Shown here: in pieces, positions 7,247-16,105 of the stretch | Position numbering within the stretch: position 1 is the stretch's first letter | How the letters are laid out: the number at the start of each line of letters is the position of its first letter | Source: Roseicella sp. DB1501 | GTDB lineage: Bacteria > Pseudomonadota > Alphaproteobacteria > Acetobacterales > Acetobacteraceae | DNA: 64,000 nucleotides | Assembly (NCBI RefSeq): GCF_013112485.1 | Contig: NZ_JABFHG010000005.1 | Coordinates: 186,001 to 250,000, forward strand | Reading direction: 5' to 3' | Position numbers and translations under genes: made by a program | The notes under the pieces: model-generated | What the model saw: the letters and a program-made list of their open reading frames with translations, nothing else | Told to the model about the DNA's origin: nothing | Database searches by the model: none

Positions 7247-8938
7247 TCACGTCCGCGGCGAGGGCTTGGTCTGGGCCCGCAGCTCGGCGATGGTCGAGCG
7301 GTTGGTCACCTGCTCCGGATTGGTCCGCACCTCGATCAGCGCCGGCTTGCCGCTGGCCACCGCGCGCTGGAAGGCCGGCACGAGCTGGTCGGTCGCCTCC
7401 ACCACCTCGCCATGGCCGCCGAAGCTCTCGATCAGGCGGGCGAAGTCGGGGTTGGTCAGCTCGGTGCCGGAGACGCGCGCCGGGTAGTGCCGCTCCTGGT
7501 GCATGCGGATCGTGCCGTACATGCCGTTGTTGAAGACCATGATGATCGGCGCGACCCCGTGGTGGAAGGCGGTCGCGATCTCCTGCCCCGTCATCAGCAT
7601 GCCGCCATCGCCGACGAAGGAGATCACCATCCGCTCGGGATGCACCACCTTGGCGCCGATCGCCGCCGGCACCGAATAGCCCATGGCGCCGTTGGTCGGG
7701 CCGAGGAAGTCCTGGCCGGCGCCGACATGCATGAAGCGCTGCGGCCAGGTGGCGAAATTGCCGGCATCCGTGGTGAAGATCGTATCCGGCGGCAGCACCG
7801 TCTCGAGCGCCTGCAGCGCCACGGCGAGGTTGAGCGGCCCGGCATAGTCCGGCGCCCTGGCCTGCGCCTCGCGCGCCGCCCGCAGCTCCGCCCGCCAGCC
7901 GGACCAGACGGGCTTCGCCACCGGCTGCGCCGCCTTGGCCGCCGCGGCGAAGGCGTTGAGGTCGGAGGTGATGCCGAGCGCCGGGCGGTAGACGCGGCCG
8001 ATCTCGGCCTGCTCGGGATAGACATGCACGATCGGCGTGCCGCCGGCCATGTCGAAGAGGGTGTAGCCCTGGCTCACCGTCTCGCCGATCCGGGTGCCGA
8101 TGGCGAGGAAGAGGTCGCACTCCTTCGCCTTCTTCACCAGCGTCGCATCGGCGCCGACCCCGAGATCGCCGACATAGTTGGGCGAGGTGCCGTCGAACAG
8201 CCCCATCCGGCGGAAGGAGACCGCGACCGGCAGGTCGTTGGCGAGGAGGAAGTCGCGGATATCCGCCTTGCCCTGCGCCGACCAGCCGGCGCCGCCGCCG
8301 AGCACCACCAGCGGCCGCTGCGCCTTGCCGAGCATCGCCATCATCTCGGCGACCGCTTCCGGCGCCGGATGCGGCGGCAGGACGCGGGCGGGCGGCAGGT
8401 CCGGCACGCTCGCCATGCTGCGTTGCATCTCCTCCGAGATCGCCACCACCACCGGGCCCGGACGGCCGGAGGTGGCGACGTCGAAGGCATGCGCCATCAG
8501 CTCGGGGATGCGCGCCGCGTCGTCGATCTGCGTCACCCACTTGGCGAGCGGGGCGAACATCTTGCGGTAGTCCACCTCCTGGAAGGATTCGCGGTCCGTC
8601 TCCTCGAAGGGGATCTGGCCGACGATCAGCACCAGCGGGGTGCTGTCCTGGAAGGCGACATGCACGCCGATCGCGGCATGGCAGGCGCCGGGGCCACGGG
8701 TGACCAGCGCCACGCCCGGCCGGCCGGTCAGCTTGCCGTAGGCCTCGGCCATATGGACCGCCCCGGCCTCGAAGCGGCAGGTCACCAGCTCGATGCGGTT
8801 GCGGCGGGCATAGAGCCCGTCGAGCAGGTCGAGATAGCTCTCGCCCGGGACGCAGAAGGCATGGGTCACGCCCTGCGCCACCAGCGCATCGGCCAGGATA
8901 TGCCCCCCGAGCCGTGCCTCGCCCGTCGCCTTTGTCAT
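7247..8938 (-). CDS. Thiamine-diphosphate-dependent enzyme, acetolactate synthase-like
   Basis: A 563-aa ThDP enzyme with the three-domain layout of acetolactate synthase large subunits: an N-terminal pyrimidine domain with the catalytic Glu57 (CRFEAGAV), a middle domain, and a C-terminal cofactor domain with G443-D-G and a following NN (VFNNGMYG). No IlvN-like small subunit lies next to it, and the protein is more like the stand-alone decarboxylase/synthase branch, so the product is uncertain (acetolactate, benzoylformate-type or sulfopyruvate-type substrates are all possible). I chose the ATG that follows a GGGAG Shine-Dalgarno sequence; an in-frame ATG 39 bp upstream would add 13 unlikely residues. 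Confidence 0.85.
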   Translation of the reverse strand: MTKATGEARLGGHILADALVAQGVTHAFCVPGESYLDLLDGLYARRNRIELVTCRFEAGAVHMAEAYGKLTGRPGVALVTRGPGACHAAIGVHVAFQDSTPLVLIVGQIPFEETDRESFQEVDYRKMFAPLAKWVTQIDDAARIPELMAHAFDVATSGRPGPVVVAISEEMQRSMASVPDLPPARVLPPHPAPEAVAEMMAMLGKAQRPLVVLGGGAGWSAQGKADIRDFLLANDLPVAVSFRRMGLFDGTSPNYVGDLGVGADATLVKKAKECDLFLAIGTRIGETVSQGYTLFDMAGGTPIVHVYPEQAEIGRVYRPALGITSDLNAFAAAAKAAQPVAKPVWSGWRAELRAAREAQARAPDYAGPLNLAVALQALETVLPPDTIFTTDAGNFATWPQRFMHVGAGQDFLGPTNGAMGYSVPAAIGAKVVHPERMVISFVGDGGMLMTGQEIATAFHHGVAPIIMVFNNGMYGTIRMHQERHYPARVSGTELTNPDFARLIESFGGHGEVVEATDQLVPAFQRAVASGKPALIEVRTNPEQVTNRSTIAELRAQTKPSPRT

Positions 8939-9052
8939 GCCGTCCGCTCCCGCCCCGACCATTGCAAGCCCAACCATTGCAAGATGGGGCGGACCATAGC
9001 CGCCGGCCCGCGCAGCGTCACCCCAGGGACCGGATGGCCCGCCAGCCCCGCC

Positions 9053-10633
9053 TCATCCCAGCGCGCCGCTCGCCGTGCCGGCATAAAGCTGCCGCAGCTC
9101 GCGCTTCAGCAGCTTGCCGGCGGTGTTCTTCGGCAGGCTCTCGGCCAGGATGATGCGCTTCGGCACCTTGTAGGGGGCGAGGTTGGCCCGGGCATGGGCG
9201 AGCAGCGCCGCCTCGACATCCGCCGGCGCCTCCGGCCGCAGCACCACGACGGCCGCCACCGCCTCGATCCATTTCGGGTCGGGCACCGCGATGACGGCGA
9301 CCTCGGCCACCGCCGGATGGGTGAAGAGCGCCTCCTCGACCTCCCGGCTCGCCACCAGCACGCCGCCGGTGTTGATCAGGTCCTTGGTGCGGTCGACGAT
9401 CGCCAGATAGCCCTCGGCATCGATGGTAGCGACGTCGCCGCTGTGGAACCAGCCGCCCTCGAAGGCCCGCGCCGTCTCCTCCGGCATGTTCCAGTAGCCG
9501 AGGCAGAGCTGCGGCGAGCGGTGCACCACCTCGCCGCGCTCGCCGGGCGCCACGTCCCGCATCTCCGGATCGACGACGCGGGTCTCGACATTCAGCACGG
9601 CGCGGCCGACCGAGCCGGGGCGGGCGTCGTGCTCTTCCGGCCGCAGCACGGTGGCGAGCGGGGCGATCTCGCTCTGGCCATAGCAGTTGAAGGGCCGCGC
9701 CCCGGGCAGGCGCTGGCGCAGCTCCTGCAGCACGGGGACCGGCATGATCGAGGCGCCGTAATAGATGTTGCGCAGCGCCGAGAGGTCACGGCGGCCGAAA
9801 TCCGGGTGCTGCAGCAGGGTGATCCAGACCGTCGGCGGCGCGAAGAAGCTGGTGATGCGCTCCCGCTCGATCAGCGCCAGCACCTCGGCCGGGTTCGGCG
9901 CCTCGATCAGCAGGGTGAAGGCGCCGTTCAGCAGCTGCGGCATGGTGAAGCAGTGCATCTGCGCCGTGTGGTAGAGCGGCAGGGCGGCCAGCGCCCGGTC
10001 GTCGCGGCGCATCTCCAGTTCGACGGTGACGCTGCCGTATTCGGCGAGGATGGCGCGGTGCGTCATCATCGCGCCCTTGGGCTGACCGGTGGTGCCGGAG
10101 GTGTATTGCAGCTGGACGAGATCCTCGTCGCGCACCCCCTCCCCCACCTCCGGATCGCCCGGCTGCCCCCAGCGCGGGTCGCCGGCGGCGGAGAGGATGT
10201 CGTGCCGGCCATCCCCGGTATCGAGCGTGCCGCGCAGCAGCCCGGGCAGGCCGGTCCCGGCCGCCTCGGCCACCGCCTGCAGGGCCGGTTGGACGAAGAG
10301 GGCGGAGGCGCCGCACTGGCGGAGGATGTAGTCGAGCTCCGTCGTCGTCAGCGCGTAATTGGCCGGCACATGCACCAGCCCGGCCCGGGCGCAGCCGAGC
10401 CAGAGCAGCAGATAGGCATCCGAATTGCGGCCGAAGGCGACGACGCGCTGGCCGGGCGCGAGCCCGCTGTCGAGCAGCATGCGGGCGATGCGGTCGGCCG
10501 CGAGGTCGAGCCGGGCGAAGCTCCAGTCCCGCTCGGCGAAGCGCAGCGCCGGCCGGTCGCGGAACCGCCCCGCCGCCCGCCGCAGCGCATCGCCGATCGT
10601 GTTGCGCCGGGCGCGCGCGCCAGTCTCCATCAT
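9053..10633 (-). CDS. Acyl-CoA ligase (AMP-forming, ANL superfamily)
   Basis: A 526-aa member of the adenylate-forming family that activates a carboxylic acid with ATP and joins it to CoA. The P-loop YTSGTTGQPKG begins at residue 177; later motifs include NCYGQSE, the hinge region WFHSGDVATID and VDRTKDLINTGG, and the C-terminal Lys segment PKNTAGKLLKREL. The start has a strong GGAGG ribosome-binding site about 7 bp away. Substrate (medium- or long-chain fatty acid, or an aromatic acid) cannot be told from sequence alone. Confidence 0.92.
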   Translation of the reverse strand: MMETGARARRNTIGDALRRAAGRFRDRPALRFAERDWSFARLDLAADRIARMLLDSGLAPGQRVVAFGRNSDAYLLLWLGCARAGLVHVPANYALTTTELDYILRQCGASALFVQPALQAVAEAAGTGLPGLLRGTLDTGDGRHDILSAAGDPRWGQPGDPEVGEGVRDEDLVQLQYTSGTTGQPKGAMMTHRAILAEYGSVTVELEMRRDDRALAALPLYHTAQMHCFTMPQLLNGAFTLLIEAPNPAEVLALIERERITSFFAPPTVWITLLQHPDFGRRDLSALRNIYYGASIMPVPVLQELRQRLPGARPFNCYGQSEIAPLATVLRPEEHDARPGSVGRAVLNVETRVVDPEMRDVAPGERGEVVHRSPQLCLGYWNMPEETARAFEGGWFHSGDVATIDAEGYLAIVDRTKDLINTGGVLVASREVEEALFTHPAVAEVAVIAVPDPKWIEAVAAVVVLRPEAPADVEAALLAHARANLAPYKVPKRIILAESLPKNTAGKLLKRELRQLYAGTASGALG

Positions 10634-10721
10634 CCCTTCCTCCCTGTCGCTGCCGCCAGCCTATCGCGGAACGAGGCGGGCTGGCACTGGCAAGAAGGAC
10701 AGCGGGAGGAGGGCCCCCGCC

Positions 10722-11735
10722 CTATGCGCCGCCGGCGACGTGCACGCAGCGCGCCATGCGGCCCGGCACCGGCCGGCGGGGCCGCGGCCCGACCTCGACC
10801 GTGCAGGCCGGCTCGACCTCCGGGCAGCGCGGGGCGAAGGGACAGGTGGTCGGCGCCAGGTCGAGGCTCGGCGGCGCGCCGGGGATGGTGGTCAGGCGCT
10901 TGCCGCGCATGCCGGGCTGCACCGTGGCGCCGAGCAGCCCGCGCGGATAGGGGTGCAGCGGCCCGCGCATCAAGGCCTGGACCGGCCCCTCCTCCACCAC
11001 CTTGCCGGCATACATGACGGCGACGCGGTCGGCGATCTCGCCGGCAACGCCGAGATCGTGGGTGACGAAGATCACCCCCATGCCCATCTGCTCCTGCAAC
11101 CGGCGCAGCAGCAGCAGCACCTGGATCTGCACCGTGGCGTCGAGCGCCGTGGTCGGCTCGTCGGCCAGCAGCAGCTTCGGCCGGCAGGCGAGCGCGACGG
11201 CGATCATCGCCCGCTGCCGCAGCCCGCCGGAGAGCTCGTGCGGATAGGCGGCGAGGCGGCGCTTGGCCGAGGGGATCTGCACCAGCTCCAGCAGCTCGAG
11301 CGCCCGCGCATCGGCGGCCGCGCGCGAGAGCCCCTCATGCCGCTGCACCGTCTCGGCGATCTGCCGGCCGATGGTGAAGACCGGGTCGAGCGCGGTCATC
11401 GGCTCCTGGAAGATCATCGCGACGTCGCCGCCGCGGAAATCCTGCAGCGCGCCCTCGCCCATCGCCACCACGTCGCGGCCGGCCACCTCGATGCTGCCGG
11501 TGACCCGGGCGAATTTCGGCAGCAGCCGCATCAGCGCCCGCATCGTCACCGACTTGCCCGAGCCGGACTCGCCGAGGATGCAGAGCACCTCGCCGGCGGC
11601 GAGGTCGAGATCGACGCCGTTCACCGCATGCACGGTGCGGTCGCGGGTGGCGAAGCGGACATTCACGTCGCGCATGCGCACCAGCGGCACGGTCGCGGCC
11701 TTCTCCGTCATCGGACGATCGAGCACCTCGCTCAT
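10722..11735 (-). CDS. Orphan peptide/nickel ABC transporter ATPase, DppD type
   Basis: A 337-aa ABC ATPase with Walker A at 55-62 (GESGSGKS), signature LSGGLRQRAMIA and Walker [16 protein letters not shown]. The C-terminal oligopeptide-transporter extension contains the cysteine-containing segment CPFAPRCPEVEPAC. The ATG overlaps the stop of the DppF-type gene by 4 bp. There are no permease or binding-protein genes with it, so partners must be encoded elsewhere. It sits downstream of metNIQ on the same strand. Confidence 0.92.
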   Translation of the reverse strand: MSEVLDRPMTEKAATVPLVRMRDVNVRFATRDRTVHAVNGVDLDLAAGEVLCILGESGSGKSVTMRALMRLLPKFARVTGSIEVAGRDVVAMGEGALQDFRGGDVAMIFQEPMTALDPVFTIGRQIAETVQRHEGLSRAAADARALELLELVQIPSAKRRLAAYPHELSGGLRQRAMIAVALACRPKLLLADEPTTALDATVQIQVLLLLRRLQEQMGMGVIFVTHDLGVAGEIADRVAVMYAGKVVEEGPVQALMRGPLHPYPRGLLGATVQPGMRGKRLTTIPGAPPSLDLAPTTCPFAPRCPEVEPACTVEVGPRPRRPVPGRMARCVHVAGGA

Positions 11736-12787
11736 GCCGCGAGCCTCCCCGCCTGGCTGTGACCGCTGCCCGGCAGCGCCATGTGGCAGGCGGCGAGATG
11801 GCCGCCGCCCAGCTCCGCCGCCGCCGGCTTGCGCTCGGCGCAGATTGGCTCGGCATGCGGGCAGCGGGTGCGGAAGCGGCAGCCGGAGGGCGGGTTGATC
11901 GGGTTGGGCGGGTCGCCGGTCAGCGGCGGCTCCTCCCGCCGCTTGCCTGGGTCCATGGCCGGCCGGCTGGCCAGCAGGGCCTGGGTGTAGGGATGCGCCG
12001 GCCGGTCGTAGATCGCGTCCACCGGCCCCATCTCGGCCACCTCGCCGAGATACATCACCATCACCCGGTCGGAGATGTACTGCACCACGTTCAGGTCGTG
12101 GCTGATGAAGATGTAGGTGAGGCCGAATTTCTCCTTCAGGTCCACCAGCAGGTTCAGCACCTGCGCCTCCACCGACTTGTCGAGGGCGGAGACCGGCTCG
12201 TCCAGCAGCACCAGCCGCGGCTGCAGGGCCAGCGCCCGGGCGATGTTCACCCGCTGCCGCTGGCCGCCCGAAAGCTCGTGCGGGTAGCGCCGGGCGAAGC
12301 TGGCCGGGGCGAGGCCGACGGCAGCCAGCAGCTCCCGCGCCCGGCCGCGCGCCTCGGCATCGCGCACGCCATGCACCTTGGGGGCGAAGGCGATGCTGTC
12401 CTCGATCGGCAGGCGGGGGTTGAGGGAGGCGTAGCTGTCCTGGAAGACCATCTGCACCTGCCGGCGGTATTCCTTCAGCGGCAGGCCGCCGGTCTGGGCG
12501 TTCTGCCCGACTCCCTCGCCGTCGAAGATCAGGCTGCCGGAATCCGGGTCCATCAGCCGCATGACCAGCCGCGCGGTGGTCGACTTGCCGCAGCCGCTCT
12601 CGCCGACGATGCCGAGCGTCTCCCCCTTCAGCACGCTGAAGGAGACGCCGTCGACGGCGCGCACCGTGGCGACGGTGGCGCCGAACAGGCCGCCGCGGAT
12701 GGGGAAATGCTTCTTCAGGTCCTGGACCAGCAGCAGCGGCTGCGCCGGGCCGCCGCGATCCGCCGAAGGGGTGTGGGCGATGCTCAT
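11732..12787 (-). CDS. Orphan peptide ABC transporter ATPase, DppF type
   Basis: A 351-aa ABC ATPase. Walker A is at 62-70 (GESGCGKST), the signature is LSGGQRQRVNIARAL and Walker B VLLDEPVSALD, followed by the oligo_HPY-type C terminus with CRFRTRCPHAEPIC. I chose the ATG giving MSIAHTPS; an upstream in-frame ATG would add 31 residues unlike the family. It is separated from metQ by 119 bp and coupled to the DppD gene by a 4-bp overlap. Confidence 0.92.
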   Translation of the reverse strand: MSIAHTPSADRGGPAQPLLLVQDLKKHFPIRGGLFGATVATVRAVDGVSFSVLKGETLGIVGESGCGKSTTARLVMRLMDPDSGSLIFDGEGVGQNAQTGGLPLKEYRRQVQMVFQDSYASLNPRLPIEDSIAFAPKVHGVRDAEARGRARELLAAVGLAPASFARRYPHELSGGQRQRVNIARALALQPRLVLLDEPVSALDKSVEAQVLNLLVDLKEKFGLTYIFISHDLNVVQYISDRVMVMYLGEVAEMGPVDAIYDRPAHPYTQALLASRPAMDPGKRREEPPLTGDPPNPINPPSGCRFRTRCPHAEPICAERKPAAAELGGGHLAACHMALPGSGHSQAGRLAA

Positions 12788-12906
12788 GCGTCGCCATGCA
12801 GCAAGCGACGTGCCAGGGGACATACCAGGGAACGACTCGCCGGGTCCGAACCGGGCGCGCATGAACTGCCTGCAATTCATGCAGCCCGGCCCGGGCCGCC
12901 CGGCCT

Positions 12907-13716
12907 TCAGGCGGTGGGGATGATGGCGCCGCCGAAGCTGCCCTCGACGAAGGCCTTCACCTCCGGCCGGGCATAGCCGGCGGCCAGCGCCTTGGCCCAG
13001 GGCGCCTCGGCATTGGCGCGGTGGACGACGACCAGCACCGAGTAGACGCTGTCCACCCCCTCGGCCACCAGCCCGTCCTTCAGCGGGTTCAGCCCGGCGG
13101 GCACGGCGTAATTGCCGGTGATGGCGCCGGCATCGACATCCTCGAGGCTGCGGGCGATCTGCGCCGCCTCCAGCTCCAGGATGCGGATGCGCTTCGGATT
13201 GCTGGTGATGTCGGCGATGCTGGCGCGGTAGTCGAGGCCAGGCCGCAGCCCGATGACGCCGCCCTTGGCCAGCAGCAGCAGCGCCCGGCCGCCATTGGTC
13301 GGGTCGTTCGGGATGGCGATGCGGGCGCCCTGCGGCAGCGCGTCGAGCGACGTGTGCTTCTTCGAGAAGACCGCGAGCAGGGTCAGCACGGTGCGGCCGA
13401 CCGGCACGAAGTCGTAGCCCCGCTGCTGCTTCTGCGCCTCGAGGAAGGGCAGGTGCTGATAGGTGTTGGCGTCGAGCTCGCCGGCCGCCAGCGCCGCGTT
13501 CGGCTGGATGAAGTCGCCGAACTCGGTGATCTTCAGCACCAGCCCGTCCCGGGCCAGCACCTCCTGCACCTTCTCCAGCACCTGGGCATGCACGCCGCTC
13601 GTCACCCCGACCCGCAGCGGCCGGGCGGCGGTGCCGATGGGGGCCTGGGCCCTGGCGCCGGCGAAGGGAATGACGAGGGCCGTGGCAAGGCCGGCGCGAC
13701 GGGTCAATCGGATCAT
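12907..13716 (-). CDS. metQ: MetQ/NlpA-family methionine-binding protein
   Basis: A 269-aa periplasmic substrate-binding protein for the methionine ABC importer. The signal peptide ends near residue 23 (AGARA-QA) with no lipobox cysteine, so it is probably soluble rather than a lipoprotein as in E. coli. Family segments are the N-terminal LRVGVTSGVHAQVLE, the ligand-site region ANTYQHLPFLE and IAIPNDPTNGGRALLLL. It is third in the metN-metI-metQ order. Methionine is the best guess from the complete transporter; the sequence does not prove it. Confidence 0.92.
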   Translation of the reverse strand: MIRLTRRAGLATALVIPFAGARAQAPIGTAARPLRVGVTSGVHAQVLEKVQEVLARDGLVLKITEFGDFIQPNAALAAGELDANTYQHLPFLEAQKQQRGYDFVPVGRTVLTLLAVFSKKHTSLDALPQGARIAIPNDPTNGGRALLLLAKGGVIGLRPGLDYRASIADITSNPKRIRILELEAAQIARSLEDVDAGAITGNYAVPAGLNPLKDGLVAEGVDSVYSVLVVVHRANAEAPWAKALAAGYARPEVKAFVEGSFGGAIIPTA

Positions 13717-13735
13717 GCGGGTGTCTCCCGGAATG

Positions 13736-14401
13736 TCAGCGGCGCGAGAGGCGCCGCACCAGCCAGTCGCCCAGGGATTGCAGGCCCTGGACGAAGAGGA
13801 TGAGGATCAGCACGACGGTCGCCATCACCTCGGGCATGAAGCGCTGGTAGCCGAAGCGGATGCCGAGATCGCCGAGCCCGCCGCCGCCGACCGCGCCGGC
13901 CATGGCGGAATAGCCGACCAGCGAGACCAGGGTGACGGTGACGGCGGCGAGCAGCCCCGGCAGCGCCTCCGGCACCAGCACCTTGGCGATGATCTGCAGC
14001 CGCGTCGCGCCCATGGCGCGCGCCGCCTCGACGACGCCGCGATCCACCTCGCGCAGCGCATTCTCGAACAAGCGGACGATGAAGGCGGTGGCGGCCAGGG
14101 CCAGCGGCACCACCGCCGCGCCGGTGCCGATGGAGGTGCCGGCGACCAGCCGGGTGAAGGGCACGATCGCCACCATCAGGATGATGAAGGGCACCGAGCG
14201 CACCGCGTTCACGACGAGGCCGAGCGGCCGGTTCACCGCCGGGCTGGGAGCGAGGCCGCCCGGCGCCGTCGCCTGCAGCAGCAGCGCCAGCGGCAGGCCG
14301 AGCAGCACGGCGATCCCGGCCGCGGCCCCGACCATGAACAGGGTCTGCCAGGCGGCCTCGACCAGCAGGTCCTGCAGCATGGGCGACAACCAGGGCAGCA
14401 T
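13736..14401 (-). CDS. metI: MetI, methionine ABC transporter permease
   Basis: A 221-aa inner-membrane permease with five predicted helices and the EAA loop EAARAMGATRLQIIAKVLVPEALPG. The family hallmark GYSAMAGAVGGGGLGDLGIRFGYQRF is present towards the C terminus. It starts 3 bp after the metN stop and is followed 19 bp later by metQ, so the three are one transcript. Confidence 0.94.
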   Translation of the reverse strand: MLPWLSPMLQDLLVEAAWQTLFMVGAAAGIAVLLGLPLALLLQATAPGGLAPSPAVNRPLGLVVNAVRSVPFIILMVAIVPFTRLVAGTSIGTGAAVVPLALAATAFIVRLFENALREVDRGVVEAARAMGATRLQIIAKVLVPEALPGLLAAVTVTLVSLVGYSAMAGAVGGGGLGDLGIRFGYQRFMPEVMATVVLILILFVQGLQSLGDWLVRRLSRR

Positions 14402-14404
14402 GGC

Positions 14405-15508
14405 TCAGCCCTCCCCCTCGGGCAGCGGCTCGACCGTGAGGCCGAGGCCCTGCATCCAGCCGGTCGCCGCCGTCACCGCCGCCGGCGCGCCATAGGCGGC
14501 GAGCGCCATGATGCCGAAGGGCTCGGCGCCGATGGCGTCGATCCGGCCCGCCAGGATGTTGAGGTCGAGGCCGAAGCGGCGCGAGGCCTCGCTGATCACC
14601 GCCCGCGTGCTGTGCGGCCCGGCGAAGAGCACGCGCAGCAGCCGGCGCACCTCCCCGGGCCCGGGCGGCGGCAGCGCGGCCAGCGTCCCGGGCGGCACCG
14701 CATTGCCGATCACCTCGGCGACGAAGCGCCGCGTGGTCGGGGCCTGCGGCCGGGTGAAGACCTCGAAGACGCGGCCCTGCTCGATCACACGCCCCGCCTC
14801 CAGCACCGCCACGCGGTCGCAGAGCGCCTTCACCACCGCCATCTCGTGGGTGATGAGCAGCACGGTCAGCCGCAGCCGTGCCCGCAGCTCGCGCAGCAGG
14901 CCGAGGATCTCGGCCGTCGTCTCGGGGTCGAGCGCCGAGGTCGCCTCATCGCAGAGCAGGATGGCGGGACGCGAGGCCAGGGCGCGGGCGATGCCGACGC
15001 GCTGCTTCTGGCCGCCCGAGAGCTGCGCCGGATAGGCGTCACGCTTCGCCTGCAGCCCGACCAGCGGCAGCAACTCGGCCACCCGCGCTTCCCGCTCCGC
15101 CCGCGGCAGGCCCGCGACCTCAAGCGGGAAGGCGATGTTGCCGGCGACGCTGCGCGAGGCGAGCAGGTTGAAATGCTGGAAGACCATGCCGATGCCGCGC
15201 CGGGCGGCGCGCAGCCCAGCCTCGTCCACGGCGGTCAGGTCGCGGCCGAGCACCTCGACCCGGCCGGCATCGGGACGCTCGAGCAGGTTCACGCAGCGGA
15301 TCAGGGTGGACTTGCCGGCCCCTGACCGGCCGACGATGCCGAAGACCTCGCCCGCCGCCACTTCCAGCGAAACGCCGTCGAGGGCCGGCGCCGGCGCGCC
15401 GGGGAAGCGGCGGCGCAGCCCGGTCAGGCGGATGGCGGGATCGGTCGCAACGGCGGCCGGCGCCTCGGTGGCGGGGTGATCGAACATCATGCGGAACCCG
15501 GAAACCAT
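14405..15508 (-). CDS. metN: MetN, methionine ABC transporter ATPase with NIL domain
   Basis: A 367-aa ATPase with Walker A at 60-68 (GRSGAGKST), signature LSGGQKQRVGIARAL, Walker B LLCDEATSALDPET, and a C-terminal NIL-type domain (from about 285) that in E. coli MetN binds methionine for trans-inhibition. The start is uncertain: ATG codons at 15490 and 15487 are also in frame and no candidate has a strong Shine-Dalgarno sequence. It is first gene of metNIQ, with a nested inverted repeat about 50-100 bp upstream. Confidence 0.93.
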   Translation of the reverse strand: MVSGFRMMFDHPATEAPAAVATDPAIRLTGLRRRFPGAPAPALDGVSLEVAAGEVFGIVGRSGAGKSTLIRCVNLLERPDAGRVEVLGRDLTAVDEAGLRAARRGIGMVFQHFNLLASRSVAGNIAFPLEVAGLPRAEREARVAELLPLVGLQAKRDAYPAQLSGGQKQRVGIARALASRPAILLCDEATSALDPETTAEILGLLRELRARLRLTVLLITHEMAVVKALCDRVAVLEAGRVIEQGRVFEVFTRPQAPTTRRFVAEVIGNAVPPGTLAALPPPGPGEVRRLLRVLFAGPHSTRAVISEASRRFGLDLNILAGRIDAIGAEPFGIMALAAYGAPAAVTAATGWMQGLGLTVEPLPEGEG

Positions 15509-15553
15509 GATGCGGCGGCCGGTTCCGGCTCTGCCGCATCTGCTGCCGGGCGA

Positions 15554-15608
15554 ATTGCACGCAAGCGAACCGCGAAACAGCGGTAAATCTGCCGATCAGA
15601 CGTGCAAT
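15554..15608 (-). promoter_or_regulatory. Nested inverted repeat in the metN leader
   Basis: An outer perfect 8-bp inverted repeat (ATTGCACG at 15554-15561, CGTGCAAT at 15601-15608) encloses an inner hairpin of 5 bp (ACCGC 15569-15573, GCGGT 15580-15584, 6-nt loop). It lies between the divergent metN and AsnC-type genes. It could be a structured mRNA leader of metN or an operator for a regulator of either gene. No known riboswitch class was matched with confidence. Confidence 0.45.
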
Positions 15609-15692
15609 AGACGAGGGGCAGCGGGGCGCTTCCCCGCCGGCGCGTCCCGGTGCAGGCTCGCCAGCCCTGAACCCGGTACGGGAGCACGGCGC

Positions 15693-15947
15693 ATGCGCGC
15701 GATATTCGTGATGATCAAATGCGACATGGGCCAGGCCTATCGCGTGGCGCGCGAGATGGCCGATACGGTCGAGGCGCTGTCGGAAATGCATTCCATCTCG
15801 GGCCAGTATGACCTGATGGGGAAATTCTACCTCGAGGCGGATCAGGATATCGGCCTCTTCGTGGTCGAGACGCTGCAGACCATCCCCGGCGTGAAGGACA
15901 CCTACACCCTGCAGACCTTCAACGCCTTCTCCGGCGGCCGCGGCTGA
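15693..15947 (+). CDS. Stand-alone Lrp/AsnC ligand-binding (RAM) domain protein
   Basis: An 84-aa protein consisting only of the C-terminal ligand-sensing domain of Lrp/AsnC regulators; there is no helix-turn-helix. The beta-alpha-beta pattern is visible in MRAIFVMIKCDMGQAYRVA, ISGQYDLMGKFYLE and IPGVKDTYTLQTF. Such proteins bind amino acids and form octameric rings, and can modulate full-length Lrp-type regulators. A GGGAG ribosome-binding site sits 9 bp before the ATG. It is divergent from metN, which makes an amino-acid-sensing role plausible, though this is inference. Confidence 0.86.
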   Translation: MRAIFVMIKCDMGQAYRVAREMADTVEALSEMHSISGQYDLMGKFYLEADQDIGLFVVETLQTIPGVKDTYTLQTFNAFSGGRG

Positions 15948-16105
15948 CCGCGGCGCGACGGGGCCCGTCCGAGGTGTCCGGATGGCGGCCGGACCACCGC
16001 CTGGGCATGCCATCCTTCCGCCGCGCCTGCCCCGGTCCCGCCGCATCCTCGCCCAGGCCCTGCCCCCCGGCGCGTTCAGGATCCTCCCGAGAGGAGACCC
16101 TGCCC

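Noticed and set aside
7412-11017. A continuous 1201-codon plus-strand open frame
   Set aside because: It lies antisense to the ThDP enzyme, acyl-CoA ligase and DppD genes, all with clear family motifs. Its own translation is low-complexity (R, H, D, Q, A rich), a common artefact of very GC-rich DNA.
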